Origin: Micromussa lordhowensis
Taxonomy: Eukaryota > Cnidaria > Anthozoa > Scleractinia > Lobophylliidae
Assembly: GCA_964020085.1 (NCBI GenBank)
Contig: OZ026609.1
Location: 1,340,201-1,404,200 of the forward strand
Direction: 5' to 3'
Length of the DNA stretch: 64,000 bases
Numbering within the stretch: the stretch's first letter is position 1; each line of letters starts with the position of its first letter. The notes below the pieces were generated by a model that did no database searches, was not told the DNA's origin, and saw nothing but the letters and a program-made list of their open reading frames with translations. A program made the position numbers and the translations under genes. Shown in pieces: positions 11,480 to 24,500 of this stretch.

Positions 11480-14400
11480 ATGGATCTTGCTTCTAAAGTA
11501 GAATTTTTAAAATTTCATCAAGGATATGTCCGTGGAGTGGCATTTTCGCCTGTGGTAAGATTTCAAGTTATAAATACTAAATGCTTTCATTTTAAGCTTA
11601 CAGCGTTAGGTAGTACGAGAATTAGATTTGCGGTATCCTCTGTGGTGGACGAGAGAATGTGGTTAATGCTATTTTTTCCACCTTTAGGATCGATACTTGT
11701 TTTGCTCTGGTGCGTATGATGGAAAGGTCAACATCTACAGTGCCAAGAAGTGTCATCTTTTGGGGAGTTATCCGGTAAACAAGCTTGAAGTTTTGACATC
11801 GGTTTTTAAATGATCGTTTTTCGTGACAACAGACTGTGCCTAAAATGAGAATTCAAAGCTTCACTGTAAAACTCTTCTTCCAATACGAAACTCGTCATTT
11901 CCCTCTTTTAATAATCTGACATACATTCACTTTTATAATGTTACTGTTGTTCTTTGTAGCAAGTATTTGATTGAAAAACATTGCAATATTCCCTAGGTAA
12001 TATTTTAATTTTATTTTTCTAATCATCTGTTTTGTTCTTGACAGTGCATTTTTTGACTTATAATGATATTGTACTCCAAAGTAATAATTAGATTTTTATT
12101 GCTGAGGCCATTTTAGGGGTTTTCGGGATACAGAATATTTAGGTAAATATTAAAATAATGGTGTCCCGAATACCCCTTGGACCCTCAATACTGCACCATG
12201 CTTTACAAGACACAGTTATAGCAGTTCGGTAACTGGAGCCCCATACCCATATAAGGAAGAAAATGAAACCCATGAATTGATTTCTCATGGTTACCATGGC
12301 TAGCGGTATAGATTGTGTGCAGTGACGTCATCAAATTCTCAAATCCAAGAAAATCCTCATCAAGCATAAGAGGTACCAAGTTTATACCTGTTTACTACTT
12401 TCTACCTCAATAGCATCCTTCGTTTGGAAACTATTGCATTTCGAATTTCAAAGTTATGGTGGTGCGTGACAAAAAATATACACTTACCTCGTGATTTTTA
12501 GCCACTTTAGGAGTTCAAGTATCAGGAAAAGTGCTTTTGTAAATATTTTTTGGTTCAGTTCAGATGATCAGCTGACTACATAGCCAAAGTAAGTTCCAGA
12601 TGTTTACACTATTTACTGGCCGCCATGTTGGAGGACTAAAGAGGTCCTCCAACATGGCGGCTCCCGCCATACTAGGCTATGTAATTTTGTGCAGAACATT
12701 TCGATGAATATCTCAACTTTGGGACAACGCACACACCTTAAACTTGGAGAGCTGTCTTCTTTATTCACTGTCTACAATATCACATTTTTTTTTACTTTAT
12801 CCAATGCGTGGTTTTTGATTTTATTTTCTATTGCGTGACAATGCACACACTATATTGCTTGTCAGCATGTACGCACAACGATGATAGCAATAGGTTGACA
12901 GAGACAAGCACCCTTGGTTTATAGCGTCCTTCTTTGATAGTGGACATCCATGTTACAGTCAATTGACACCTGACCAGTATCACATGATCATACTGAGGGC
13001 TCAAGTTTAGAGCTCATCAGGTTCATGTGGTTTCTTTTTAAAGTTGAATGCTGACCAAGTGCTGGTTTTCGATTGGATTGCGGTCTCATGTTAGGTTAAC
13101 TTGTTGTAAACGGGACCAGGTTGTTCGGAAGCCGTTCAACACCAACCCAAGACTAAAAGTTAACTGAGTTATAACTTTTTCTTCTACACAAATAGTTTTC
13201 ACTGCTTTTGTTTCGTGTATTTTGTGATTATTAAACTCAAAACAGAAGGCCAAACAATGTACAGAAAACCTCACCGCAAAGTTACAAAACTCAAATCAAA
13301 ACTCTACCTTATCCTGAGTTAGCTTAATCGGGCTCTGGACAACTTGACCCAGGAGAGGAGCTACGCTTTTAGGCTTGGCTGAATCTATATATTACAACAA
13401 GACTCTCCATGGATGTGTAAAAAGAGAGATTAGCAGACTAAAACTTTTTTCAACAAAAGTTATCACTTGAGTTATTTTTGTAATTTTACCATATGCCATA
13501 CTAAAGGGTGTCAAAGGGATTTTGCATGACGCATGATCGCCCAGAAATTAACAGGGTGAAGCATTGATTGAGACCAGATTAATTTAGCCAAATTTTCCAG
13601 GAGTGTCTCGGATATAGATGGAATCTTTCAGTCTGCTATACAAGTCAACACTTCTTTTTTGGCCAATAATAGGGATTTTTTGGGGGGAAAATGTTTGGCA
13701 TTTTTGCTGATGCATTTCTGCAGTTGCATTGGCAGAGTTCTACATTTATGATTTTAGGGTCAAGAAGGTGTTACGTGATTGGTACCCACCCCTCCCCTTC
13801 CTTTTCCGCCCTGTAGTTATTCTCATCAATAAACACCAGTAGAGGTACATGTTCAGAAAATGTTCATTACTTAATTTTGATTTTCCTTGCAATCAACAGA
13901 TTACAACTTTGAGTTTAGCAAGGAATATAAAGGCTGTTAGATTTACAAGTGATGGACAAAAGGTACATTGGTACATTCTATCCAAAGAAATGTTTAATAA
14001 TTGCCAGGGGTTTCATTAATGTCTTCAGCAGGTGGGAAAAGGTTTTCACAGACAGGAAAAATGTTTTGAACTTAACTTCTTTATATGAAAAACTTTGGAC
14101 GAAATCATCCTCACAGCTGGTCACTTTGCCCATTGCCTAGCCCTTAATGGAACCACCTGAATTGAATAATTTTTGAAGATTAATGATTCAACTGAGAGAA
14201 GACAGCAGATAGATACTTCACTAACTCAAATATACTCTAAACTACTGTTAGCAGTAAAACAAAAGGGAAATTGCCCCTTGTAATAGAACTTATTTAATGG
14301 TTGACTGTATATATGTACTTTACTTGTGGTGGACTGTATATATATACACGTAACAAGAATTCTATAAAAACTCGAATCTTTACAAATTAAATAAGACATG

Positions 14401-17400
14401 CTCTTCATGTGACTCTAATCTTCCTGAAAACTTGAATGTGAAGTGTAATTTCAATAGCGAAGCGCGCGAGGGTTAAAAATAGAATGCAAATGATTATATG
14501 CCCCACGAGGCTCATAAAATATCAGCGTGTTCTGAGAGAACTAGAGGGAATCTAGGCGAACTTTTCGTTTCAAAAATGTGTTTTAGGAACACCAATTGTT
14601 TTAGAAAGTGTTTTAGCAAAATCGTCCGCAATTCCGGTTTGTTTGTCTGAGTCTTGTCTGAGTCATGAAGTCACTCGCGCGCTTTGCTATTGCATGATCA
14701 TGCACAGTTAGCGGTCGCAATAGAAACAGAAATTTGTGTGCACAGTCAACTCTCATTAGTGGACACCCTCAGGACTGTCATCATTTGGTGTGTGTTATAG
14801 AGAGAGTCCACAAGAGTGGGAAAATGATGCAATTTTGGATTGTGTAATGTCTGACACAAATAACATGTACTGCTGTTAATACTCCTTTGAGATTTCCAGT
14901 TCCTTTTAAAATGTAGTACATGTCATCTTTTTATTATGGGAGGCGCAGTGGCCTCATGGTTAGTGTGCCAGTTGTATAAATGGGTACTAGCCAAATAAAT
15001 GCTGGGGTAAGCCCTGCAATGGACTAGCATCCCATCCAGGAAGAAGAAGCAATACTCCTAGTCGTTTCATGTTACAGAAACCGGGATAAGCTCCAGCCTG
15101 ATGGGGCACCTGGTTCATATGCAGACTTTACCTTACACATCTTCTTTGACACATAATCATCAAATATAGGCTAAAATAGTGTACAAACTAGTAAAACATT
15201 TCAAGACTGACTAGAATACTTACTAGGTCATTCGATTTGTCCACGTTGTCCATGGTAATGAAGTAAGAACAATAAAAATGTTAGTTTGGTACCATATGAA
15301 GTGTCTGCAATTCGTTAAGAGCTGGAGTCTGTATTAGTAGGAGCTGTTCCCATATATTTCTTTGAGGTTTCAGCCAGGGATGTAGCTGACAGGTATCTGT
15401 CTGTAGATGGAAGTAGGGTGTTCACAAGGCAAGAGTTAACTGTACTTGCTCTATTAAAAGAGCATGAATTGATATGTGGACTTTAAAAAAAGGAAAACAA
15501 TAGATTGTCTTTCTTATTTTCACTTTCTTGTACGCTGCCAAGCATGCCAGACATAAAGAAAAACTTGCTCTGTTTAAATTACGTTTCCTTGCTAATTTAC
15601 CCACAAAATGTTTAGGTCCAGTATGTCCAACAACCAGAAAAGGCCAGCACTAGTAACTTCAACAGGGCATAATCTTTCCTAGCTAATTAAATATTAATTA
15701 ATTTTTCAATTTGATGTTCAGATTTTGGCATCAACAAATGCCAGACGATTGATTGTTATGGATGTGGAAACAGGAGAACAAGTAGTATCATATGATAACT
15801 GTAAGTCGTGTGAAAAAAGTTAGTCAATTTCTTTGAAAATAAATTTAAATAATAAAAGTTCATGAATTGTGACACAATCCTCTGAAAACAGCATTAATTT
15901 TCTTGAGGACTAGAACAGAGGCAAAATTTGCTTCTTGTTGTTAATGAATCCAGAACCTAACAGTATTTCATGGTTTGCTCATCTTGAAAAGTTGAGCCTA
16001 AATTTTTTTATCCTTAACCATCCTTGTTCCTTTATAGTTTATTATTACATGTATCTCTTTGTATTTTGTATGTGGCCGAAATAACTGAAACTACTAAGCT
16101 CCTTTATTACTGTGAGTCTGCATTTCAAATCAGACTTTGTTTTCTGCTAACAAAATCAAAATGAAACGAGGAGCTTAATATTAACTTTCAGTTTAAGTCA
16201 TTGTCCTTGCGATTCAGTTTTTCTTTCTTTCTTTCTTAGGTGTTTACAATGGTCCAGATCGGACTGGGTTGGCAGTGGATTCTCAGGCGGGCCCTAACAT
16301 TGCAACTTGCTGCTGTGTCAATGGGCGCGGTCTGTCAATGTTTGACCTTAGAATGCCTCTCCCAATGGATTTTATTTACGATGTGAGTTTCTTTATATCA
16401 GCAGCAATAAGTTGTACCTGTCCAGTTATGTATCTGACCAGTATTTCATATGCCATTCTCTCCTGAGATGCCGTAGGTCGATTCTTTGTCTATGACCTGT
16501 TTATAGAACAATAATAAATTATGCACAATTTACACTTGGAAATTTTAATATGATCTACTTTTTTGCCTTTCTTCTCCTTCTTGATAATTTCTTAATACCG
16601 GTAATTAGTTGATATTTGATATATTTTCTGTTTCTTTCCAGTTGCACAGCAATGTCATTCGTGATGTAATGTTTCTTCATGAAAGTTGGCCTTGGTGCAA
16701 GGGACAAAATGCATTGCTATCAGTTGCAATTGATGGCACAGCAAAGGTACAAAATGAAGACAACAAATAAATACAATTTTATTAGCACACATCTCTCTTT
16801 GTGTGCAATTCTTTCCCTGCATGAGGATATATTTTTTCAATTTTAATCCAGCAGCCTCTGAAGCTCCAGCAGGTATTCTGTTGTGAATGAGTGCCAGGTA
16901 TTAAATTAGCATTTGTTATGGGTTTCATTATATTGCTCTCTGATGGGTGAAAGCACTGTGTCTTTCAACAAGCCATTGAAATCTTCAATACTGTAGATAT
17001 AGCTCTGCAGAGATTCATCATTGCCGGCTGAGGGATACAATGTTTGGTGTTGTTCAACTTTGAAACTTCATGTGCAAGGAAACAAAGTAATTACATCTCA
17101 TTATTTTTACAAGCTTGTAATCTATGATATTCTTTAATTTTATTTTTATTGTCATTGAAAAGCCGCACCAAGAGAGTGTCAATAAAATTATCATTTTAAT
17201 TGTTATTTTTATTGTTCAAAGAGTGGATTTTTACATCCATAACTTTCTTCTTAATTGAAAAATGACCATTTTGGACTGCTTTTCTGATATTAACAGACAG
17301 ACAGACCAACAGACAGGCAAATGGACAGACAATACTTATTTAAGTACATAGTACCATTAAAAATTAACGCTCAGTAGCTTATGGGGTTGTGCATTAATAA

Positions 17401-20400
17401 AATGAAAATTAATCAAAATTAAATTGAAACTTCACATGTAAGAAAAAATTGAAACTTTATGTTTATGTGTAACACTGCTTTAGGTATCCACTGTTGATGG
17501 GCGCACTTTGCAAAGCACAGAGATCGGGTCCATGTTAAACACTGCTGCTCCAACTCCTGAGCCGTTTGGTTCTATGGCAGATGATGGGTTCTATAGTACG
17601 TATAAATATATTTCCTTGGTTAAAATAAATAATTAATTAATTAATAACAATATTTAGAGAGGAAGCCACATCTGCCTTAGCTGGGTTTCATGCAGTTCCT
17701 CTATCCAGGTCAAATTGTATAATTTGGAGATGTTGGGTTGTGTGGAGGGAGGAAAACAGGAGAACCGAAAGAAAAACCATCGGAGCAAGTCTAGAAACAA
17801 TGACAAACTCAACCCACATATAGCACTAGGCCAGAATTGAACCTGGGCCTCATTGGTGAGAGGTGGGTGCTCTAACCACTGTGCAATCCCTGCTCTCCCA
17901 TGTAACTACTCCCACATAGTCTCTCAAGTATTCGGGTAAATTCTTGGATTAGAATGATAAAATTTGAAATATGCATCTACCCCTCTCTTCACAAAGTAGT
18001 CTAAGAAAGAGTGTATAAACTTACAGGAGGCAGCTTTTCTATTAAGTAAGCAACAAAATTCTGATTTCATGTACACCTTTTGCCAAAAAGGCTCAATGCA
18101 TTTGACACAAAGTGAGACTGAATTATTGGTTTTAATTCTTTGTCAATCCTTAGGTCTTATTATGTTTGGTGGTGAGTTTCTGACAAGTTTTGTCCCAGAA
18201 GTTGGAGTCCAAGAGCAGATGCGAGAGCATGGGAAAGACCCATTGTGGAAAATAAAGTATGAACAGTAACATTTGTTTCTAGTTAAAATTCTATTTTCAG
18301 TGAGAAACCTATCCAGATACAGAGAAGTACATGGAGACACAGAAGCCCAATGTTTAGTTTGTTAATTAGCAGTCTGCACTCTGGATCAATAGGTCTGAGT
18401 TCTAGCTGAGGATTAGGTTCTTTAGCACTTGATTCTTGACTCTTACGGTGCCTCTCTCAGCTAAGGTGTGAAACTGGGTACCAAGTGTGCAAAGAAATCC
18501 AATTTTCGGGCATGCCCTTCGAGCAAGCTGGAACTTTGATGTACTAGCTCGAAAGTTATTGTCACTAGCCCTAAAAATGTCATCTCTTACAGCACTTCAG
18601 TCTGTACTTTGCATTTTCCTCAAAAAATATTAACAAGACACTTCACTTGTCTGAGAGGCAAGTGAAGGACAGAATCCATTCTACTAAGCTGACCGCAAAA
18701 TCCACCAGTTTAGGGCTATTGGACATGGTTTTCTTTACACGAAAGTACTAGCAAGGTAACTTGGCAAAATAATTTAAGCAGAAACTTTAGGTAGACTTGC
18801 TTCCCATCCAGGGGGGAGAGGGTATTTCCTAGTTGTTTCTTAGAGGTAACTAAATATTTGAATATGTATGTAATATAAACTTTTGGGTTTGTTTATCATT
18901 TAATTTTTTTTTCAGGTACACTTCTAATGGAAGCACACTTTTTACTGCTTGTGACAGAGGTGTCATTCGAAAGTAAGCGCTTGGTTATAATGCCATCTTT
19001 AAAACTGTTGCCGCCAGGTCTGCGTGGGTTGCAATTTATTGCTGCTGAGTGGTTTCTCTGAACCAGTTACAGAGAGGTTTTCAGTTGATTGTTGTAATCA
19101 ATTCAACAACAATCAGATTTTGCCGGTCACTTCAAATAAAGATGAAAAACATGTGTCATCCAAAATCACAGTTATGTTATGCTTTTGCTGCTAAACATAT
19201 ACTAGATTGATTAGGAAATGTTGAACCTTAGTGCAGCACATAAAATTGCTTGCGTTGCAGGTGTAAAAGGGAAGGGGCCAGGGAGGAAGAAACCCCCCCC
19301 CCCTCCTTACATTCAAGCTTCACCTCCCCTTCCCTCTCCCCCGTTAACACACAAACCAAATTAGCTTACATCCATCCTGAGTCAACTATCACAGTCCTGA
19401 CATAATTAAACACAGTGGTTTGAAAGTTACCAGACAGCAGTCTTAGTGTTTAACTCATGCAATTCTCCCCACACATCACGCAATGCCTGTCAATTGTCAC
19501 GCAATGCCCGTTACCACTAGTGGACCAATATAGTTTTCATTACGACTCAAACACTACAGTGAAAGAGACCAGCAGTGACCAACTGAAGTAAAAATAATGT
19601 GGTTTGAATTAAATGCTTGATTCTTATAGATACAGGCGATATCCTGATCATCACGAGTTTGTGGAGGACTTGTTTTGCCATTCAGATGATGTGGAAGACC
19701 TTGATATTTCTCCTTATGACGAATGTATCCTTGGTAATCGTTAGCAATTTTTGTAAGTGCCTTTTATTGGTTGCGGAGGTACAGTGGCCTCACGGTCAGT
19801 GTGCTCACCTCCAGGTCGAGAGGTCTAGGTTACAGGACTTCCTGGCCACGGACATTGTGTTCTTAAGTCTCACAGTGCCTCTCTCCACCCAGGTGTAGAA
19901 ATGGGTACCGGCGAATTTAATGCTGGGGGTTAACCCTGCGATCCATCCAGCGGGTAGTAGAAATACTCCTAGTCGCTTCATGCTATGGAAACCTGAGATA
20001 AGTGTTGACCTGATGGACCACTTGGCTCATATGCAAACTTTACCAACTTTTACCTTTAATTGGTCTGGGTGTGGTTTGAACAAAATAAGATAAAAACTAT
20101 ATTCAAATTCTCCCAAAATGCCTTTTTTCCATTGCTGCATGCAGAAACAAGACAAGTAAGTTCTTTGCCAAAACACATTTTTACCAAAGACCTAACTGTC
20201 AGAGATTTGTGTACAGTTCTGATTGGTTTTTATTTTCACGCCAAAATTCAAATCTGAATAACAGCCAATCAGAGCATACTGCTAAGTGACGTCATCAGGA
20301 TGGAATCTCAAACGTCTCTCGAACAGAAACCTCGTTCCCAGCACTTCCTCGAGAAAGGGAAAAGAGAGGAAGAGATATTACGCTGGGGCAAGAATGCTCA

Positions 20401-20589
20401 ATGGGCGAAAAAATTGACCGCGCGAGGCGTGCGTGTTCTTAATATCGTTATGTTCTTGGAAACTTGTTAGCAGTTTCCTTCCTTGACGGCTTGTTAGATT
20501 TAGTAACAGCATCTAAAGACCAAACTGTTGGTGTTTATAAACTTGGACCGCCCAGTCACGGCGTCACAGAGTATGGAGAGATCAGGTAG
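11480..20589 (+). CDS. WD40-repeat (beta-propeller) protein, 11 exons
   Basis: Exons: 11480-11554, 11688-11774, 13900-13962, 15722-15800, 16240-16382, 16642-16746, 17484-17595, 18154-18256, 18916-18972, 19630-19724, 20498-20589. All junctions are GT/AG with consistent phase and give about 336 aa. At least six WD-like blades are visible: HQGYVRGVAFSP followed by YLFCSGAYDGKVNIY; IKAVRFTSDGQKILAST followed by LIVMDVETGE; a blade ending GRGLSMFDLRMP; one ending SVAIDGTAKV; WKIKYTSNGSTLFTACDRG; and VEDLDISPYDE joined to YLVTASKDQTVGVYKL. The ATG is the first one after an in-frame TGA at 11429. For the last exon I chose the acceptor at 20497 over the one at 20473 because it restores a canonical blade. 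The C-terminus is short, and a GTAGCA at the stop could be a donor to a further exon, which would complete a seventh blade. WD40 proteins are scaffolds; the ortholog was not identified. Confidence 0.85.
12618..12662. repeat. 45-bp palindrome GGCCGCCATGTTGGAGGAC
   Basis: A 19-bp near-perfect inverted repeat around a 7-bp loop, inside WD40 intron 2. It is probably a short MITE remnant. Confidence 0.6.
14938..15132 (+). mobile_element. SINE family 1 copy with internal deletion
   Basis: The head GGCGCAGTGGCCTCATGGTTAGTG (box A region) is joined directly to the tail region starting TATAAATGGGTAC, skipping box B and about 100 bp. The tail ends GCAGACTTTACC. It lies in WD40 intron 3, sense to the gene. 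Confidence 0.8.
17680..17901 (-). mobile_element. tRNA-derived SINE, family 2
   Basis: On the minus strand it reads GATTGCACAGTGGTTAGAGCACC (box A) and GGCCCAGGTTCAATTCTGGCC (box B), followed by a body unrelated to family 1. It lies antisense in WD40 intron 7, ending about 85 bp after exon 7. Confidence 0.7.
18358..18842 (+). repeat. Probable split, degenerate SINE family 1 copy
   Basis: CTTACGGTGCCTCTCTC-x-AGGTGTGAAACTGGGTACC (about 18443-18482) and TTCCCATCCAGGGGGGAG-x-ATTTCCTAGTTG (about 18800-18836) match consecutive parts of family 1 but are about 300 bp apart, so the copy appears split by an insertion or rearranged. Confidence 0.4.
19760..20063 (+). mobile_element. SINE family 1 copy with 11-bp target duplication
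   Basis: Near full length: head CAGTGGCCTCACGGTCAGTGTGC, degraded box B, body and the family tail ATGCAAACTTTACC. Flanks CCTTTTATTGG (19760-19770) and CCTTTAATTGG (20053-20063) are a target duplication with one mismatch. It starts only about 35 bp downstream of the exon 10 donor of the WD40 gene. Confidence 0.8.
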
Positions 20590-21925
20590 CAACAGAGGAT
20601 CATAACAACAGCTTAGACGTGTATTTACATAATTATATACAGCCTTCGCCAAATGTTTACCGTATTATTCGGACGAGTCACAGGGTAGACTTGAGGAGGC
20701 TGGTATCTAATCTTCCCATGGTGACGGACTCGGTCTGAGCTACCTCGGTCAGCTCTCATCGTATGCTGGACATGCGCATAGATTTCCAGTTTGTGTTTTA
20801 TCCACCTGTTTAATGTCTGCAAGTCTTGACGTCACAAGAAACGCAGCAAGAGCAAAACCCAAGGAAAAGGGTCTTGGTGTGAATAGCTATGGAGTTAAAT
20901 TAAAATTTGGTAATGGAAGATTCTTGGGCAGGTTTTAGATTTCATGGGTATCTATGAGCGTTTATTTAGCTGGAAAAGAAAAGAAAGGAAAGACTACACA
21001 CGGCGGTACTTACAGTAGCAGCAGAGAGAATAGCCTCGTACGCAGAAACTCTTTGGGCCCGTCACGCAATCTTCCTCGTGACGAGGCCACAGAGCGTCTT
21101 CGTGGGATCGGAGGCTACTGAGAGAACAACGTTAACAACGACAACTAAGCATAAGGAACAATTAGATTTATATAATAACGAGGGCCAAGAAGTTATATAA
21201 TAACTGACAACTCATCCCTAGCTCAACAAAAGACTGCAAACGCACTGCAATATGTGCAGATAGTTTTCGTCAAATTGCGTGAACAAAATGAACTGGTCTC
21301 TCCCCTATCATTTGAACGTATTATAATGTAAATAAGTATTTCCCCTTGACAGGTTGTGAACCAATTGGATCGTGGATAAAAGTCTTGCTTCTAAATGCTT
21401 TGCTTTCTAATTGTGTTTCTCAAGAAGGATTTCTTTGTAAAGTAATACACTCTTGACTAGAACTACTGGTGTATCACATTAAATAGATCGTATCATCTTC
21501 ATCTTGTTCCGACCGTCTCAAACCCTTTCTTATATTTTTTTCTGATACACACCGCCGTTTTGTTTTTGTAGCAACTTCCGAAGCATTAAAACAGAAATTG
21601 TATCGCATTGTGTCTTTTTTATAGCATGCTGCAGTGTAAATCTACAGTCAGTTAACCTGGTTTACTCGGCCAGTGTCTGGTCGTTGTAGCAGGGTGGTCA
21701 AATGAGAGAGGTTCTTACATAAAATGACTTAGGTTTTGTTCCAGCTGAACCATAAGTGATCGCGATAACGGGCTAGGCTTTAGGCGCGGTCAATCTTTTT
21801 GCTGACCTCTTGGGATGACAGAGGCTCCAGGGTTTTCTCGGGTTGGCAGAATCTGCTGAACGATATGAGTATTGCTCCTGTACTCACCTCGCACAGCCCG
21901 AGCGGCTTTCTGTAACGACCGTTCC

Positions 21926-22041
21926 TAAGTACTTCCTGTATCCCTTCCAGATCTTATAGTGTATCTAATACACTATAATAAGGTTAAATATACTATGCTA
22001 CGTTCTAAATACACTATGATAAGGGATACACCAAGTACTTA
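21926..22041. mobile_element. 116-bp MITE, copy 1 (TAAGTACTT termini)
   Basis: Inverted termini TAAGTACTTCCTGTATCCCTT and AAGGGATACACCAAGTACTTA enclose an AT-rich core (TATACTATGCTACGTTCTAA). An equal-length copy lies at 22961-23076 in the same orientation. Confidence 0.75.
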
Positions 22042-22960
22042 CCCGACTGTTTCGAACGAGAGGTGACAAGAATTACCAGAATTCATATTACCCCCCCCCC
22101 CCCCTCCCTCTCCGCCGCAGACTTGTGTGCTTATGTTCGGAATTTGCCATTATCGCCGCAGTTTTCCTCTAGGGATTTTACGTCATTTCATGGCATTTAG
22201 GCCTTATCGCCTCTCGCGCCAGTCACTCGACACAACCAGTTTCCCGCTCGCACCTGGCCAAAGTTAATTTTTTCTAGTATTTTGTTTACATTAAGGCGGG
22301 GGTCCACCTGAAAGCCGTATTTTGGCTTGGTATTATGTTCTTAATGCAAATATCTCGTTTACGTTTCAAGCAATCAAGAATCTGTTCACTCATTACAGAC
22401 ATCTATGTTTTGCGCCGTTTTGTAAATTTTTTGGTGATTTTTAGGTTTATTTGGAGACAGATAGTTTTTCTCAAAGGATTAGTAAAATTTATGGAAATAG
22501 GAAATTTTGAAGATTTGGTGTTGTTTTAAAATTAGAGTTTGAAGTTAAAAATTGATAGATACACACCAAACAGTTGCCTAACAACCCGAGTGCCATTGTG
22601 GGGTCGGGCAACTGTCTGGTGGTGTTCCATAACCTTTTCTCCCCCTTCCAATCTCTCTTTAAACTTCCTCAAATTTCACTTTAATTCAGGTAAACCCCCA
22701 CCTTAAGTTTCATAGCTTACGTACCCAGTATCCATGTAATTGCTTGTCTATTAGCCTCTTCTTTTCTTGTCTCCAATAAACACAACTGGTCGTGGCCTTC
22801 CTGAATCATTGTGTCAGTTGTTTTTCTGCTTATCAGAACTTTAATAAACGCCTCCCCCGCGGCGAAACGCCGTAACATAGCTAAGAAAATCCCCTGAGCG
22901 GTTCTTTCGACTTTTGCGCCTGCACTCACTTCGCTAGCGGATTTCTATAACCAACGTGCC

Positions 22961-23076
22961 TAAGTACTTCATGTATCCCTTACAGATATTATAGTGTGTC
23001 TAATACACAAAAATAAGGATTAATATACTATGCTACGTTCTAAATACACTATGATAAGGGATACACCAAGTACTTA
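22961..23076. mobile_element. 116-bp MITE, copy 2 (TAAGTACTT termini)
   Basis: Same length and ends as the copy at 21926-22041, with about a dozen substitutions concentrated in the first half. The bases just outside (GTGCC left, CCCGA right) are also similar to those of copy 1 (GTTCC, CCCGA), which hints either that the true ends extend further or that a larger segment was duplicated. Confidence 0.75.
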
Positions 23077-23419
23077 CCCGAACGTGAGCTCTGTTAGAGT
23101 GTTGTGTGACACAGAGCTATCGGTGACGTCACCTATAGTTATTAACATGCCAACCAGAAAACTATTGGCTGGTGAAACAAAGAATTCTTTTGTTTAACGT
23201 TTTAAATATCCAGATAACAAAAACAATGTTTGTAAATATCTTTCCTATTCGGAGTAAAGGCAAAGCAGTGACGATCACACCAGCGACAACAAAAAAACTG
23301 AACTTGAACTGTATTCGACAGTACTTGACGTATATATTTATTTTACCAAAACTTAAAAAGCCTTTGATGCATACAATGATTTACATTCTATCTGGTACAC
23401 GGCTCAAAGTCATGTCACT

Positions 23420-23869
23420 TCACTTTCCACCCTTAAAGCTTCGTATATACTCGGCATAGTCTTTTGGAATAATATCCTCTCCTTCAAGGATTTCGTTCAG
23501 ATAAACTTCACTCGGTTTAAGCTGTTTGTTAACGAACTCTTCGTTAGCTCGGTACGCTATAGCATTCACTGCTTCGCCATTTTTCGTTTCAACTTGAACA
23601 ATAACTCGGCGAAACCTGTTGCCTTCGTGAATGTGTTCACGGTCCAGGCTGGTCAAGGTTCCTTTTTCGCATGCGTAGAGGGCGCCATGAACTACAGATC
23701 CTTCGTCGAGGACAATATTAGCGTAGCCAAAGCCGTCATCTTTCCAGTTGCTGCTGAATTCAAGACGGAATCCCGGAAGTACTGCGCTTTCACGTGACAG
23801 AAACTTCGCTCCGCGTTCTGTCATTTTTCTTTCGCTTAAGCTTGAGGCAAAGCCAAAGTACATCTCCAT
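23420..23869 (-). CDS. Gamma-glutamylcyclotransferase-like protein, copy A (altered active-site loop)
   Basis: Intronless ORF of 149 aa. I start at the ATG at 23869 (MEMYF), which matches the start of copy B; the ORF extends upstream only through a GTG. The fold signature is that of the GGCT/AIG2-like family: an N-terminal YF-x-FGSN-type strand-loop, then WKDDGFGYANIV, a VHGALYACE strand, LD with downstream Glu, and a C-terminal YLNEILEGEDIIPKDYAEYI segment. GGCT enzymes release 5-oxoproline from gamma-glutamyl compounds using a backbone-binding YGSN-like loop and a catalytic Glu. Here the loop reads FASSL rather than FGSNM, and there are three extra residues before the candidate Glu (LDREHIHEG). 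Activity is therefore doubtful. AATAAA lies on this strand at 23342-23337, 78 bp past the stop. It is a tandem paralog of the gene at 25452-25898. Confidence 0.85.
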   Translation of the reverse strand: MEMYFGFASSLSERKMTERGAKFLSRESAVLPGFRLEFSSNWKDDGFGYANIVLDEGSVVHGALYACEKGTLTSLDREHIHEGNRFRRVIVQVETKNGEAVNAIAYRANEEFVNKQLKPSEVYLNEILEGEDIIPKDYAEYIRSFKGGK

Positions 23870-24500
23870 GAGGAAGTGGTCTGGCAAGCAGTTTGTGGAA
23901 CCCAGTCTTTCAGTCGCCACACGCTACTAGGTCGAGAAAAAGCTGGTCACGAATTGAACACGAAGGGATGCAAAGCGGAAATCGTGCATGGGGAGCAATG
24001 GGGGGAAAATCGAGCAAGTGCTTTCTACTATATCCAGGTCCTAGCTGTGTTTGACTTTGAATAAACTTCTTGCACAAGCTATATATTGTCCACCAAAACA
24101 AATCGTGCACAAGCTGCTAAAGGCCCCAGAAAATTGCTCTATCCCACACACTCAACAAATGATGGTCTGTCCCTTACCCATCATCAGAAGAAACATCGTT
24201 TCTCAACATGCACATTGTTTACTCTCACTCCTGATTAGTAAGGTTCGAAATTTGATATATTTATTATTCATTCAAAATATTTCTCCGTTTCTCTACACGC
24301 ATAATTCACCATAACCAGCTGCTGTTGACCAAATTTGCAAAGAATTTTGTCATATTTAACCGATGACGTCAAAAGTGCGGCTCGCTGCAGATTATTGAAC
24401 CATTGACCTAGCAAACCTGGGGACGAGGTTTTGTTGTTTTAACAAAGAGCGAAATGGCTGCGAGTAGGTTTACAAGTTTGAGCGAAGAAAATATAATAAA

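Larger units (their letters stand above)
20590..23336. other. Intergenic stretch between WD40 and cyclotransferase-like genes
   Basis: No exon with convincing coding character was seen. It contains the two MITE copies listed separately and a poly-C tract near 22092-22106. Open frames here are short and lack domain signatures. Confidence 0.5.
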
